Positions 10,931 through 20,062 of a DNA stretch of 64,000 nucleotides are shown here, piece after piece. The position numbers and the translations under genes are program-made. Source of the stretch: Rhizomicrobium electricum (GTDB lineage: Bacteria > Pseudomonadota > Alphaproteobacteria > Micropepsales > Micropepsaceae); NCBI RefSeq assembly GCF_011762045.1, contig NZ_JAASQS010000006.1:248001-312000 (forward strand), in the 5' to 3' direction. The notes beneath the pieces are model-generated. The model was given only the letters and a program-made list of their open reading frames with translations, made no database searches and was not told where the DNA came from. Position 1 is the stretch's first letter. Every line of letters begins with the position of its first letter.

Positions 10931-11539
10931 TCAGCGCACGCCGCGCAACAGAAAGATCGCACCTTCCGCCAGCAGATTGGGGCCCCAGGACCGCGGGCTC
11001 ATCGCTTTGGTGCGTCCGGCCGGCGTCAGTGCGAATGCCTGTTCGATTTCGGCGCCGCAGGTCGCAGCGAGATCGACGAAATCGGCGATGGTGCAAAGGT
11101 GAATGTTGGGCGTGTCGTACCACTCATTGTCGAGCGTCTTGTTGCGCGGCATGCGTCCGGTGGCGAGCAGGCCCAGGCGGATGCGCCAGTGACCGAAGTT
11201 CGGCAGCGAGACGATGGTGCGCCGGCCGATGCGGAGCATCTCGCTCAAAACGGCCTTGGGATTGCGCGTTGCCTGAATGGTCAGGCTCAGGATCACGATA
11301 TCGAACACCTGTGACGGGTATTCGCCGAGATCGGTGTCGGCGTCGCCCTGGATCACGGGCAGGCCGCGCGCCACGCTGGCGTTGACCTTTTGCTGCGACA
11401 GTTCCAGGCCGCGGCCGTCGACATTCTTGGTTTCGCTCAAGTGTTCGAGCAAGGCGCCGTCGCCGCAGCCGACATCGAGAATACGGGCGTTTTGCGGGAT
11501 CAGGTCCGCAATGGCCGCAAGATCCGGGCGAAGGCTCAT
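10931..11539 (-). CDS. metW: Methionine biosynthesis protein MetW
   Basis: 202 residues. It has a class I methyltransferase-like core: [20 protein letters not shown] as motif [18 protein letters not shown] and [19 protein letters not shown], the last being typical of MetW. MetW acts with MetX in converting homoserine to O-acyl-homoserine in proteobacteria. ATG 11539 overlaps the metX stop by ATGA, so the pair is translationally coupled, which also fixes the start. Confidence 0.92.
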   Translation of the reverse strand: MSLRPDLAAIADLIPQNARILDVGCGDGALLEHLSETKNVDGRGLELSQQKVNASVARGLPVIQGDADTDLGEYPSQVFDIVILSLTIQATRNPKAVLSEMLRIGRRTIVSLPNFGHWRIRLGLLATGRMPRNKTLDNEWYDTPNIHLCTIADFVDLAATCGAEIEQAFALTPAGRTKAMSPRSWGPNLLAEGAIFLLRGVR

Positions 11540-12705
11540 CCCGCCACCCCTTCGCTCGCGGCGGCCGCGGTGATGAAGCCGCGCACGGTCGCGAACATCT
11601 GCGGCTCGTTGAGCAGGAACGCGTCGTGGCCGCGGTCGCTCTCGATCTCGACGAAACTGACGTTCGCCGCCGCCGCATTGAGGGCGTGAGCGATGCGCTT
11701 GTTTTCGAAGGTCGGGTAAAGCCAGTCGCTGGTGAAGGAGATGAGGCAGAACCGGGTCTTGCAGCCGCGGAACGCCTCTGCGAGCACGCCGCCGTAATCC
11801 GCGGCGATGTCGAAATAGTCGGTGGCGCGGGTGATGTAGAGATAGGAATTGGCGTCGAAGCGGTCGACGAACGCCGACCCCTGATGGTGCAGATAGGATT
11901 CGACCTGGAAGTCGGGTGCGAACGCGAAGCTGATGCCGCCGGCGTTCTGCAGGTTGCGGCCGAATTTGCGCTGCAGCGCCGGCTCCGACAGATAGGTGAT
12001 ATGCGCCGCCATGCGCGCCACCGCGAGACCCTTGGAGGGCTGGGTGCCGTGTTCGTAATAGGCGCCGCCGTGCCATTCGGGATCGGCCATGATCGCCTGA
12101 CGCCCGACTTCATGGAACGCGATGTTCTGGGCCGAGTGGCGGGCCGCACACGCGATCGGCATCGCCGCCACCACGCGTTCGGGATGGCTGACGGTCCATT
12201 GCAGCGCCTGCATGCCGCCCATCGAGCCGCCCATCACGCACATCAGCCGGTCGATGCCGAGATGGTCGATGAGGAAGGTTTGTGCCCGCACCATGTCGCG
12301 AATGGTGATGAGCGGAAAATCGAGGCCGTACGGCTTGCCGGTCGCCGGATCGGTCGAGGCCGGGCCGCTCGAGCCCATGCAGCCGCCGAGAACGTTGGAG
12401 CCGATGACGAAGAACCGGTCGGTATCGACCGGCTTGCCCGGCCCGACCATGGTTTCCCACCAGCCCGGCTTGCCGGTGACGGGATGCGCCGATGCGACGA
12501 ACTGGTCGCCGGTCAGCGCGTGGCAGATCAAAATCGCGTTGGAACGGGCCGCGTTCAGCTTGCCGTAGGTTTTGTAAGCAAGCCGCCAATTGGTCAGCGT
12601 CCGGCCGCAATCGAGCGCCAGGGCCTTGTCCGGCCCGAACTCGACCGCTTCACCCCGGTCGGCATCCGGAGCGGTCAAAGGACGCAGGAAAATGGGATCG
12701 GACAA
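11536..12705 (-). CDS. metX: Homoserine O-acyltransferase MetX
   Basis: 389 residues, alpha/beta-hydrolase fold. The nucleophile elbow is [14 protein letters not shown]; the catalytic Asp and His fall in [14 protein letters not shown] and [13 protein letters not shown]. It acylates homoserine, the first committed step of methionine synthesis; acetyl versus succinyl specificity cannot be settled by eye. The only start with a ribosome-binding site (GAGG, 5 bases) is TTG at 12705, a rare codon that would give low translation. The 125-bp gap to divergent hisC should hold both promoters. Confidence 0.92.
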   Translation of the reverse strand: MSDPIFLRPLTAPDADRGEAVEFGPDKALALDCGRTLTNWRLAYKTYGKLNAARSNAILICHALTGDQFVASAHPVTGKPGWWETMVGPGKPVDTDRFFVIGSNVLGGCMGSSGPASTDPATGKPYGLDFPLITIRDMVRAQTFLIDHLGIDRLMCVMGGSMGGMQALQWTVSHPERVVAAMPIACAARHSAQNIAFHEVGRQAIMADPEWHGGAYYEHGTQPSKGLAVARMAAHITYLSEPALQRKFGRNLQNAGGISFAFAPDFQVESYLHHQGSAFVDRFDANSYLYITRATDYFDIAADYGGVLAEAFRGCKTRFCLISFTSDWLYPTFENKRIAHALNAAAANVSFVEIESDRGHDAFLLNEPQMFATVRGFITAAAASEGVAG

Positions 12706-12830
12706 CGAAACCTCGCCACAGGGCAGGAACCGGGCGCGCTAGCTAAGGCCAAGGCGACCCGGTGTCAATCAAACCGGTTTTGATTTTAGGGGCGCGGCGC
12801 CTTATCAGGGAGGCCGTAAGGGAGAAAGAA

Positions 12831-13922
12831 ATGGCCTTCGCGCCCAAGCCCGGCGTTCTGGAAATTGCGCCTTATGTCGGTGGCCGCGCCTCCGTGCCCG
12901 GAGTCGTCGCACCGATCAAACTGTCGTCCAACGAAGGCGCCCTGGGGCCGAGCCCCAAGGCGCTCGCCGCCTATACCGCCGCCACCTGCGACGTATCGAT
13001 CTACCCGGAAGGGTCGGCCCAGATCCTGCGCGAAGCGGTGGGTGCGGCCTACGGGCTCGATCCCGCCCGGATCGTTTGCGGCAACGGTTCCGACGAACTT
13101 TTGACCCTGATCGCCAACGCCTATCTGCGGCCCGGCGACGAAGTGCTGTTCGGCGAGCATTCCTTCCTTGTCTACAAGATCGCCGCGCTTGCCAATTCGG
13201 GCGTGCCGGTGTCGGTCAAGGAAAAGGACCGCCGCGTCGATGTCGATGCCATGCTGGCCGCCGTCACGCCCAAGACCAAGCTCGTCTATCTCGCCAATCC
13301 CGCCAATCCGACCGGCACCTATCTGCCGTTCGACGAAGTGAAGCGCCTGCACGCCGGCCTTTCGCCCGATACGCTTCTGGTGCTCGACGCGGCCTATGCC
13401 GAATTCGTCCGCCGCAACGATTACGATGCCGGCATCGCGCTCTGTCTCAAGCACGACAACGTGGTGATGACGCGGACCTTCTCGAAGGTTTACGGCCTCG
13501 CCGGTCTGCGCGTCGGCTGGGCGCTGGTGTCGCCGGCCGTTGCCGACGTGCTGAACCGCATCCGCATGCCGTTCAATGTCTCGATTCCCGCCCAGCGGGC
13601 AGGTGCGGCGGCGATGTCCGACCACGATCACCTCCAGGCTGCGCTCGACCACAACACGCTGTGGCGCGACCGGCTGACGGCGGCGATCCGCGGCCTCGGT
13701 CTTGCGGTCGACGACAGCGTCACCAACTTCCTGTTGATCCGTTTCCCCGGCACGCCCGGCAAAACCGCGGCCGAGGCCGATCGCTATCTTTGCGAACACG
13801 GTCTGATCCTGCGCGGCATGGCGGCGTACGGCCTGCCCGAAAGTCTGCGGCTCACCATCGGTCCGGCGGATGCCTGCGAGAAATTCCTCCAGGTGCTGAC
13901 GGCGTTCATGGCCCGACCATGA
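12831..13922 (+). CDS. hisC: Histidinol-phosphate / aromatic aminotransferase
   Basis: 363 residues from ATG 12831, which has GGGAG 6 bases upstream. Fold-type I PLP enzyme: Schiff-base Lys-219 lies in TRTFSKVYGLAGLRVGW; also NPANPTGT, LDAAYAEF and the C-terminal Arg in SLRLTIG. The family transaminates histidinol phosphate, and in alphaproteobacteria often phenylpyruvate or prephenate. The 4-base overlap with tyrC suggests a role in tyrosine/phenylalanine synthesis as well as histidine. Confidence 0.9.
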   Translation: MAFAPKPGVLEIAPYVGGRASVPGVVAPIKLSSNEGALGPSPKALAAYTAATCDVSIYPEGSAQILREAVGAAYGLDPARIVCGNGSDELLTLIANAYLRPGDEVLFGEHSFLVYKIAALANSGVPVSVKEKDRRVDVDAMLAAVTPKTKLVYLANPANPTGTYLPFDEVKRLHAGLSPDTLLVLDAAYAEFVRRNDYDAGIALCLKHDNVVMTRTFSKVYGLAGLRVGWALVSPAVADVLNRIRMPFNVSIPAQRAGAAAMSDHDHLQAALDHNTLWRDRLTAAIRGLGLAVDDSVTNFLLIRFPGTPGKTAAEADRYLCEHGLILRGMAAYGLPESLRLTIGPADACEKFLQVLTAFMARP

Positions 13923-14836
13923 GCGAGATGTTTGCCAAGGTTGCCCTGTTGGGCGTCGGATTGATCGGCTCCTCAATGGCGCACGCGATGCGGCGCGCCG
14001 GTCTCGCCGGGCATATCGCCGGTTATTCTCATCGCATCGAGACAGTCGATCTCGCCCGCACCGTCGGCTTTGCGGATTCGCTCTATACCGACGCGGCGGC
14101 CTGCGTGAAGGACGCCGATCTCGTCGTTCTGTGCACCCCGGTCGGCACCTTCAAGGCGCTGGCCGAAGAAATCGCACCCGTGCTCAAGCCCGGCGCCATT
14201 CTGTCGGACGCCGGCTCGGTCAAAGGCGCGGTGATCCGCGATGTCGGTCCGTTCGTGCCGGAAGGCGTCCACTTCATCCCGGCCCATCCGATCGCCGGTA
14301 CCGAGCAGTCCGGCCCCACCGCAGGCTTTGCCGAACTGTTCGACGGGCGCTGGTGCATCCTGACGCCGCCCGAAGAAACCGATCCGCAGGCGGTCGCCAA
14401 ACTGAAGGCGTTCTGGGAAGCGCTCGGCAGCAATGTCGAGGTGATGGACGCCCATCGCCACGATCTGGTGCTGGCGATCACCAGCCACGTGCCGCATCTG
14501 ATTGCCTACAACATTGTCGGCACTGCCGACGATCTGGAGAACGTCACCGAAGGCGAAGTGATCAAATACTCGGCCGGCGGCTTCCGCGACTTCACCCGTA
14601 TCGCGGCCTCCGATCCGACCATGTGGCGCGACATCTTCCTCAACAACAAGGAAGCCGTGCTGGAAGTGCTCGGCCGTTTCGGCGAAGACCTTTCGGCGCT
14701 GCAGCGGGCGATCCGCTGGGGCGACGGCGAGACGCTGTACAATCTCTTTGCCCGTACCCGCGCCATCCGCCGCTCGATCATCGATGCCGGCCAGGACACC
14801 GCCTCGCCGAACTTCGGGCGCGGCGAAAAAAAATAG
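13919..14836 (+). CDS. tyrC: Prephenate/arogenate dehydrogenase (cyclohexadienyl dehydrogenase)
   Basis: 305 residues. The N-terminal Rossmann fold has VALLGVGLIGSSMAHAM (GxGxxG). It is followed by ADLVVLCTPVGTFKAL, the catalytic-region HPIAGTEQSGP and the helical C-terminal domain with ITSHVPHLIAYNIV and SAGGFRDFTRIA. It oxidatively decarboxylates prephenate or arogenate to the tyrosine precursor. ATG 13919 overlaps the hisC stop by ATGA. A hairpin ending in T5 follows at 14865. Confidence 0.93.
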   Translation: MSEMFAKVALLGVGLIGSSMAHAMRRAGLAGHIAGYSHRIETVDLARTVGFADSLYTDAAACVKDADLVVLCTPVGTFKALAEEIAPVLKPGAILSDAGSVKGAVIRDVGPFVPEGVHFIPAHPIAGTEQSGPTAGFAELFDGRWCILTPPEETDPQAVAKLKAFWEALGSNVEVMDAHRHDLVLAITSHVPHLIAYNIVGTADDLENVTEGEVIKYSAGGFRDFTRIAASDPTMWRDIFLNNKEAVLEVLGRFGEDLSALQRAIRWGDGETLYNLFARTRAIRRSIIDAGQDTASPNFGRGEKK

Positions 14837-14864
14837 CGTTTTGCAAGGTCGTTTCGGACAGACT

Positions 14865-14891
14865 CCGGGCTTCGCCCGGTTGGCGCTTTTT
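14865..14891 (+). terminator. Weak terminator-like hairpin after tyrC
   Basis: 6-bp stem CCGGGC/GCCCGG with a 3-base loop, then TTGGCGC and five T. It lies 28 bases past the tyrC stop. The six bases between stem and T-run weaken the call. Confidence 0.4.
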
Positions 14892-14910
14892 GAAAAACGC
14901 AGCAGCGCAT

Positions 14911-14942
14911 AAGAAAACGGCCCGGTGGTTGGACCGGGCCGT
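14911..14942 (-). terminator. Intrinsic terminator on the minus strand
   Basis: Stem ACGGCCCGG/CCGGGCCGT (14917-14925 with 14934-14942), loop of 8. Read on the minus strand it is followed by TTTTCTT, so it would stop transcription coming from the DUF2125 gene or from an unannotated transcript between 14943 and 15100. A second perfect hairpin, ACATACG-TCAT-CGTATGT, lies next to it at 14947-14964. Confidence 0.55.
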
Positions 14943-15100
14943 CGTCACATACGTCATCGTATGTAATGGAAATGGGGAAACCTCCTCCGGAATTCAAGAG
15001 GGTTTTCCGGAATTATTTTTCGAAGCGATGTCCGCCGCTTAGCTCAAAACCGCGTGCGCACGCTCCTTACTTGCAGCAAAGCGTGCGAAACTTTTTTCGA

Positions 15101-15859
15101 TCAAGCGCCGCACGCCGCGTTCGCCAACGCCGACGGGTTCAGCAAGTCTTCGGCCGCAATATCGGATAGCGGGTTCGGTTTATCGGTTGGCACGATGCCG
15201 CCCGCTGCGCGCCAGCCTGCGACGGCATCCGTCCAGGAGGCTTCCGCCCTTTGCAGACGCGCGAAGGCTTCGGCCTTGGCGACCGTCGCGGCGGTGCGGA
15301 TCGCATTGCGCCGGCAGTTGGTCAGGCCATCGGCGGTGACGAACATCTGAACAGTTGCGGCCTCCTTGCGGGCGTGCAGTTGCAGCCGCTGCGCAACGAA
15401 GGCCTTCGAACCGAAGCCGATCAGATCGAGATCGAACCGGTCGAGAGCGCCTTGGCGCAGGATCGCACTGGCTCGCAACGCCCCGACCGCGAAATCGAGA
15501 CGGTGGCCCTGGCCCCAGCGAAGCTGCTGCTTTCCCGCCGCCTCGAAAATGGTTTCGTCGCGGCCATAGGTCAGTGCGTGCATGGCGAATTTTTCGGAGC
15601 GCCAGCGCGTCGGCCCGTCCGGCGTTGCCACGGAGACTGCGAAGCCGGTGAACTCGGTATCGAGGCTGAACGGAAAGCCGCCGATCTTCTTGGCCGCGAA
15701 CGACACCGTGACGCCGGGCATCGCTTGGTGTCCGTTGACGGCATCGAGCCGGCGCGACAGCGACGAGGCCATCGCCCACCAATGCACGCCTGCGGCAACG
15801 CACAGAATGAGGAACACGCCAAGCGGCGCGTAAAGGAAGAATCGGCTGGAATATTTCAT
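15101..15859 (-). CDS. DUF2125 membrane-anchored periplasmic protein
   Basis: 252 residues: one N-terminal membrane helix (FFLYAPLGVFLILCVAAGVH) then a beta-rich exported domain. VSFAAKKIGGFPFSLDTEF and LTYGRDETIFEAAGKQQLRW match the DUF2125 pattern, a family of unknown function. It is convergent with tyrC, a neighbourhood seen often in alphaproteobacteria. The end has a single Cys close to the C-terminus. Confidence 0.75.
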   Translation of the reverse strand: MKYSSRFFLYAPLGVFLILCVAAGVHWWAMASSLSRRLDAVNGHQAMPGVTVSFAAKKIGGFPFSLDTEFTGFAVSVATPDGPTRWRSEKFAMHALTYGRDETIFEAAGKQQLRWGQGHRLDFAVGALRASAILRQGALDRFDLDLIGFGSKAFVAQRLQLHARKEAATVQMFVTADGLTNCRRNAIRTAATVAKAEAFARLQRAEASWTDAVAGWRAAGGIVPTDKPNPLSDIAAEDLLNPSALANAACGA

Positions 15860-15901
15860 GCGCGCTCAGTGTAGCCGCATCTCGCGCTGCCGGAACAGTA
15901 T

Positions 15902-16315
15902 CTACCCAAGTGCCAGAACGGCCGACTGAAGTTCGCCGGCGATTTTCAGCAGATCGTCCAGCAACCTCAGGTCAACATCGGTATGGCCCTCATACTCGGC
16001 CAGATTCCGGGCATCGTGGCACTTGGACAGCACGCGCCATTTTGCCGTCTCCATTGCGACCGTGTGCTGGAGTGCCTGAAACACAATCGCCCGATTTTCG
16101 GAGCGATACCCATGCACACGCAACGCCGCCAAGGCATAGGCATGGGCGGCATTGTAAGCGAGATCAAACCGGCTCTCGGGCGACAAGCTGGAGTTGGCGG
16201 CATCGGCCAAGCGTTTTCCGGCAGAGGTAACCAAGCCGCGAAATTCCGTTTCGGCGAAGGGCTCTACCTTTAGCTTTCCGATCTTGACCAGATTATCGAG
16301 GTTCGGATCCATCAT
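15902..16315 (-). CDS. HEPN-domain protein, putative toxin
   Basis: 137 residues, all helical. SRFDLAYNAAHAYALAALRV and a late CHDARNLAEYEGHTD motif resemble SAV_6107-type HEPN proteins; the Arg-Asn-x(6)-His pattern is close to, but not exactly, the RX4-6H ribonuclease motif. The start (ATG 16315 or 16312) overlaps the end of the nucleotidyltransferase gene by about 20 bases, so the two are co-translated, as in MNT-HEPN toxin-antitoxin systems. Toxicity is inferred. Confidence 0.7.
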   Translation of the reverse strand: MMDPNLDNLVKIGKLKVEPFAETEFRGLVTSAGKRLADAANSSLSPESRFDLAYNAAHAYALAALRVHGYRSENRAIVFQALQHTVAMETAKWRVLSKCHDARNLAEYEGHTDVDLRLLDDLLKIAGELQSAVLALG

Positions 16316-16934
16316 TCAGGCTGGCTTCGGTGCCGATGATGAAAATCTTGGGTTGGCTGCAGACGTTTTCGATGAAGGCGTTGTGTTCCGATCGCTTACG
16401 ATTCCACTCCGTCCGTTCGAGAATAGTCGGATTTATCGTGCGCGCCAGCACCTGTTCGGCTGCTTCCAGGCTGTCGTAAAGATCGGCATAGGTCAGGTCG
16501 CGACCGATCACCATCAGATCGACATCGCTCTTGGCGGTGTCCATCCCTTTGGCAATGGAGCCGTAGACGAAAGCGGCCGTGGTACGGTCGGCGACCGGCT
16601 GCAGTGCCCGGCGCAAGGGTTCGCGCAACCCGACGGTTTTCAGAATGAGCGCATGCAATTCGGCAAAGATGGGGGAGGCGCGGTTTGCTTGATAGTGCTT
16701 CTGGTTGCCGATCCGCTCGACCGTCACCAGCCCGGCCCGTTCCAGCCGCGCCAATTCCCGCTCGACCGCACCGGTCCCGGAGCAAAGAGTCCGAATAATC
16801 TCCGACAAGTAATAGCTGGTCTCCGGATGACCGAAGATGAGTGCCAACAGACGTTGCTGGACGCCCGAAAAGAGCGCACCGGCGAGACCCGTGTCGCGGC
16901 CGGGCTTGTTATTCGGCTGACGAATATTACCCAT
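16293..16934 (-). CDS. Winged-helix + MNT-type nucleotidyltransferase, putative antitoxin/regulator
   Basis: 213 residues from ATG 16934. Residues ~18-100 look like an ArsR/MarR-type winged helix (SYYLSEIIRTLCSGTGAVER, LERAGLVTVERIGNQKHYQ). Residues ~105-200 are a minimal nucleotidyltransferase with GS(X)10DxD: Gly125-Ser126 and Asp137/Asp139 in VYGSIAKGMDTAKSDVDLMV. In MNT-HEPN pairs this domain AMPylates and silences the HEPN toxin. The winged helix suggests autoregulation, and three operator-like palindromes overlap its start. There is no clear ribosome-binding site, so the mRNA may be leaderless. Confidence 0.75.
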   Translation of the reverse strand: MGNIRQPNNKPGRDTGLAGALFSGVQQRLLALIFGHPETSYYLSEIIRTLCSGTGAVERELARLERAGLVTVERIGNQKHYQANRASPIFAELHALILKTVGLREPLRRALQPVADRTTAAFVYGSIAKGMDTAKSDVDLMVIGRDLTYADLYDSLEAAEQVLARTINPTILERTEWNRKRSEHNAFIENVCSQPKIFIIGTEASLNDGSEPR

Positions 16935-16982
16935 TTTGGGGAAGATGCACCCCAATATGGGTATGATCAACCCCAAAATGGG
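16930..16982. promoter_or_regulatory. Triple palindromic operator
   Basis: Three 12-bp near-palindromes of the form CCCAWWWTGGGG: 16930-16941 (CCCATTTTGGGG), 16950-16961 (CCCCAATATGGG) and 16971-16982 (CCCCAAAATGGG). Centres are 20 and 21 bp apart, about two helical turns, so bound proteins would sit on one DNA face. The first overlaps the ATG of the winged-helix/nucleotidyltransferase gene. Autorepression is the likely role (inference). Confidence 0.65.
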
Positions 16983-17029
16983 TTCTCTCGTGATGGCCGG
17001 CAAAGTCGAGGCTGCGGCCGTGATCCCCG

Positions 17030-17662
17030 CTACAGTTTTCTCAAGTAGCCGTTGGGATTCCAGGTCGCGTTGATGCCGAAGAAATCGCACAGCCCGCGGT
17101 CGATCTGGAAACGGTCGGAATGGGACTGGAGGAATTCCTCGATCGCCCGGACGGGACCGCCGTTATAAGTCTCCGGGCTGTAAACCCCCTGGCTCACCAG
17201 GCAGTCCAGGATGCCGTCTTCGACGATCATGTAGGAGCCCGGCGTGACCACGTCGGCGAATCTGTTCATGGCGTCGAGCGTGTTCTGGTAGGTGTGGGAG
17301 GAATCCTCGATGACCAGAACGGTTTCATAGCCTTTGGCGTTTTCGAGCGGATAGGCTTGCCAGCCGCCGGAAAACACCTTGATGCGGGGATGGCGCTTGG
17401 TCAGCTCGTTGCACTGGGTTTCGAGATCGATGGTGTGCACTTCGCCTTTGCCGATGAGTTCGAGCAGATCGGCGTAATAGAGCGCTCCGCCGCCCTTAAA
17501 GGTGCCGATCTCGATGACGAGATCCGGCTTCAGCTGCATGAACAGCATCTGGTAGAGCACGTAATCGAACGGGCACTTCAGGGCCGGAACGCCCCGGTAG
17601 GTCACGCTCAAATGGCCGCGGTTGATGCTCAGGATGTCGAACGAAACGTTGTTCTGAATCAT
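17030..17662 (-). CDS. CmcI-type (cephalosporin-hydroxylase family) methyltransferase-like protein
   Basis: 210 residues from ATG 17662, with GGGAG 6 bases upstream. The core has LKPDLVIEIGTFKGGGALYY, a SAM-binding-like loop, then HTIDLETQCNELTKRHPRIK, VLVIEDSSHTYQNTLDAMN and VTPGSYMIVEDGI, as in the CmcI/rhamnosyl O-methyltransferase family. It follows nrdJ by 20 bases and may be cotranscribed. The real substrate is unknown; cephalosporin chemistry is not implied. Confidence 0.75.
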   Translation of the reverse strand: MIQNNVSFDILSINRGHLSVTYRGVPALKCPFDYVLYQMLFMQLKPDLVIEIGTFKGGGALYYADLLELIGKGEVHTIDLETQCNELTKRHPRIKVFSGGWQAYPLENAKGYETVLVIEDSSHTYQNTLDAMNRFADVVTPGSYMIVEDGILDCLVSQGVYSPETYNGGPVRAIEEFLQSHSDRFQIDRGLCDFFGINATWNPNGYLRKL

Positions 17663-17682
17663 CGTGTTCTCCCGGCGCGGGT

Positions 17683-19956
17683 TCAGCCGCACTTGGAATA
17701 GCTGCACGACAGGCAGGAATCGCAGCCCTCGAGCTTGACGAAGCTGGGCGAGCCGCAGCGCGGACAGTGCCGGGCCGGGGCGCCTTCCGCGGCGACGGCC
17801 ACCGCCCTGGCGTTTTGCGGCAGCCGGTCATCGGCATCGGCCATGAAACCGATGGCGATGAGGTGTTTGTGGATCACTTCGCCGATCGCCGCGAGCAGCG
17901 ACGGCACATAATGGCCGCCCATCCACTGGCCGCCGCGCGGATCGAACACCGCTTTCAGCTCGTCGACCACGAACGACACGTCGCCGCCGCGGCGGAACAC
18001 CGCCGAAATCATCCGCGTCAGCGCCAGCGTCCAGGCATAAGCTTCCATGTTCTTCGAGTTGATGAACACTTCGAACGGCCGCCGCCGCCCGTCCTTCTCG
18101 ACGTCGTTGACGGTGATGTAGAAGGCGTGATCGGAATCGAGCCACTTGATCTTATAGGTCTGGCCGATCAGCACGTCGGGCCGGTCGAGCGGGCGGTGCA
18201 TGTAGACGATGTCGCCGGTCTTCGGCATGTCGTCCGCCGTCTCGTCGGCCGCCGCTTCGACGGCATCGGTCACCGTCAGGACCGATCCGGTCACCTCGTT
18301 GGGACGGTAGGTGGTGCAGCCTTTGCAGCCGGATTCGTAAGCCTTGACGTAGATATCCTTGAACGCCTCGAACGAGATCGATTCCGGCAGGTTGATGGTC
18401 TTGGAGATCGAGGAGTCGACGTATTTCTGCGCCGCCGCCTGCACCGCCAGGTGATCGTCGGGGGATAGCGTCTGGGCACTGACGAAATAATCGGGCAGTT
18501 CCGCCGTGTCGCCGAATTTCTCGCGGAAGGCGGCGACCGCGAAATCGCGCACGATCTGCTCTTCCGGGGTGCCGTCGGGCATCAGCACGCGGCGGCTGTA
18601 GGAGTAAGCGAACACCGGCTCGATGCCGCTCGAGACGTTGCCGGCGTAGAGCGAAATGGTGCCGGTCGGGGCGATCGAGGTCAGAAGTCCGTTGCGGATG
18701 CCGTGCTGCGCAATTCCTTCGCGGATGTCGTCCGGCAAACGCTGGATGAACGGCCGCTGCAGGTATTCGCCGGCATCGAACAGCGGGAACGGGCCTTTCA
18801 GTTTGGCGAGGTCGACCGAAGCGCGATAGGCGGCGTGGGCGATGGCTTCAAGCCAGCGTTCGATCAGTTCAATGCTTTCGGGCGAGCCGTAGCGCACGCG
18901 GCAGAAGATCAGCGCATCGGCAAGGCCCGTGACGCCGAGACCGATGCGGCGCTTGGCCTGCGCTTCGGCGCGCTGGGCTTCGAGCGGGAAGCGCGACACG
19001 TCGATGACGTTGTCGAGCAAACGGATCGCGGTTGCGGTCAGCCGTTCCAGTTCGCCGATGTCGAGTTCGGCGTTTTCCTCGAACGGATGCCTGACGAGCC
19101 GCGCCAGATTGATCGAGCCGAGCAGACAGGCGCCATACGGCGGCAACGGCTGCTCGCCACACGGATTGGTCGCGCGGATGGTTTCGCAATAGCCGAGATT
19201 GTCTTCGGCGTTGATGCGGTCGATGAAGATCACGCCGGGCTCGGCGTAATCGTAGGTCGACTGCATGATGCGGTCCCACAGCGCCCGCGCCCTGACGGTC
19301 TTGTAGACGCGTCCGCCGAACTGCAGCGGCCAGTCGGCGTCGGTTCTGACCGCCTCCATGAAGGCATCGGTCACCAAGACCGAGAGATTGAAGTTCTGCA
19401 GGCGGCCGGGGCGGCGCTTGGCGGCGATGAAATCCTCGACGTCGGGATGATCGCAGAGCAGCGTCGCCATCATGGCGCCGCGGCGGCTGCCCGCACTCAT
19501 GATGGTGCGGCACATCGCGTCCCACACATCCATGAACGACACCGGCCCCGACGCGTCGGCACCGACGCCTTCCACCGGCGCCCCTCTGGGACGGATGGTC
19601 GAAAAATCGTAGCCGATGCCGCCGCCTTGCTGCAGCGTCAGAGCGGCTTCGCGCAATGCCCCGAAAATGCCGTCCATCGAGTCGGGGATGGTGCCCATGA
19701 CGAAACAGTTGAACAGCGTCACGCTGCGCCCGGTCCCGGCCCCGGCGAGAATGCGTCCGGCCGGCAGGAAGCGATAACCGGCCAGCGCTTCGGCAAAGGC
19801 AAGCGCCTGCTCGCGGCGGTCTTCGGGCGCTTCGGCGGCACTGGCGGCCAGCGCGACGCGGCCCCAGCTGTCGGCAACATCGCTATCGATCGGCGTGCCG
19901 TCGGGCTGCCGGAAACGGTACTTCATGTCCCAGATCTGGTGGGCGATGTCGCTCAT
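17683..19956 (-). CDS. nrdJ: Adenosylcobalamin-dependent ribonucleotide reductase (class II)
   Basis: 757 residues from ATG 19956 with AAGGA upstream. Cys-84 in [12 protein letters not shown], the radical-site block [20 protein letters not shown], and [19 protein letters not shown] identify it. The C-terminus carries a zinc-ribbon-like CPRCG...CDSCLSC. It reduces ribonucleotides using vitamin B12 and needs no oxygen, so the cell can make DNA in air or without it. No cobalamin riboswitch was seen in the 106 bases upstream. The enzyme is the shorter form of the class. Confidence 0.94.
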   Translation of the reverse strand: MSDIAHQIWDMKYRFRQPDGTPIDSDVADSWGRVALAASAAEAPEDRREQALAFAEALAGYRFLPAGRILAGAGTGRSVTLFNCFVMGTIPDSMDGIFGALREAALTLQQGGGIGYDFSTIRPRGAPVEGVGADASGPVSFMDVWDAMCRTIMSAGSRRGAMMATLLCDHPDVEDFIAAKRRPGRLQNFNLSVLVTDAFMEAVRTDADWPLQFGGRVYKTVRARALWDRIMQSTYDYAEPGVIFIDRINAEDNLGYCETIRATNPCGEQPLPPYGACLLGSINLARLVRHPFEENAELDIGELERLTATAIRLLDNVIDVSRFPLEAQRAEAQAKRRIGLGVTGLADALIFCRVRYGSPESIELIERWLEAIAHAAYRASVDLAKLKGPFPLFDAGEYLQRPFIQRLPDDIREGIAQHGIRNGLLTSIAPTGTISLYAGNVSSGIEPVFAYSYSRRVLMPDGTPEEQIVRDFAVAAFREKFGDTAELPDYFVSAQTLSPDDHLAVQAAAQKYVDSSISKTINLPESISFEAFKDIYVKAYESGCKGCTTYRPNEVTGSVLTVTDAVEAAADETADDMPKTGDIVYMHRPLDRPDVLIGQTYKIKWLDSDHAFYITVNDVEKDGRRRPFEVFINSKNMEAYAWTLALTRMISAVFRRGGDVSFVVDELKAVFDPRGGQWMGGHYVPSLLAAIGEVIHKHLIAIGFMADADDRLPQNARAVAVAAEGAPARHCPRCGSPSFVKLEGCDSCLSCSYSKCG

Positions 19957-20062
19957 AAGGGGTCCTTGGTCGGGCCGCCCCAGCATACGAGGACGGATTA
20001 AATAATTACTAACCAAACGGGCGCTTTACAACGACCGTTCCAAAAACGTTCCAAGGGGAAAA

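Noticed and set aside
12706..12830. Possible SAM-II riboswitch upstream of metX
   Set aside because: A GCTAGC element is present, but the conserved SAM-II pairing and GCTAAA-type segment could not be aligned.
19957..20062. Cobalamin riboswitch upstream of nrdJ
   Set aside because: No B12-box sequence seen and the gap is too short.
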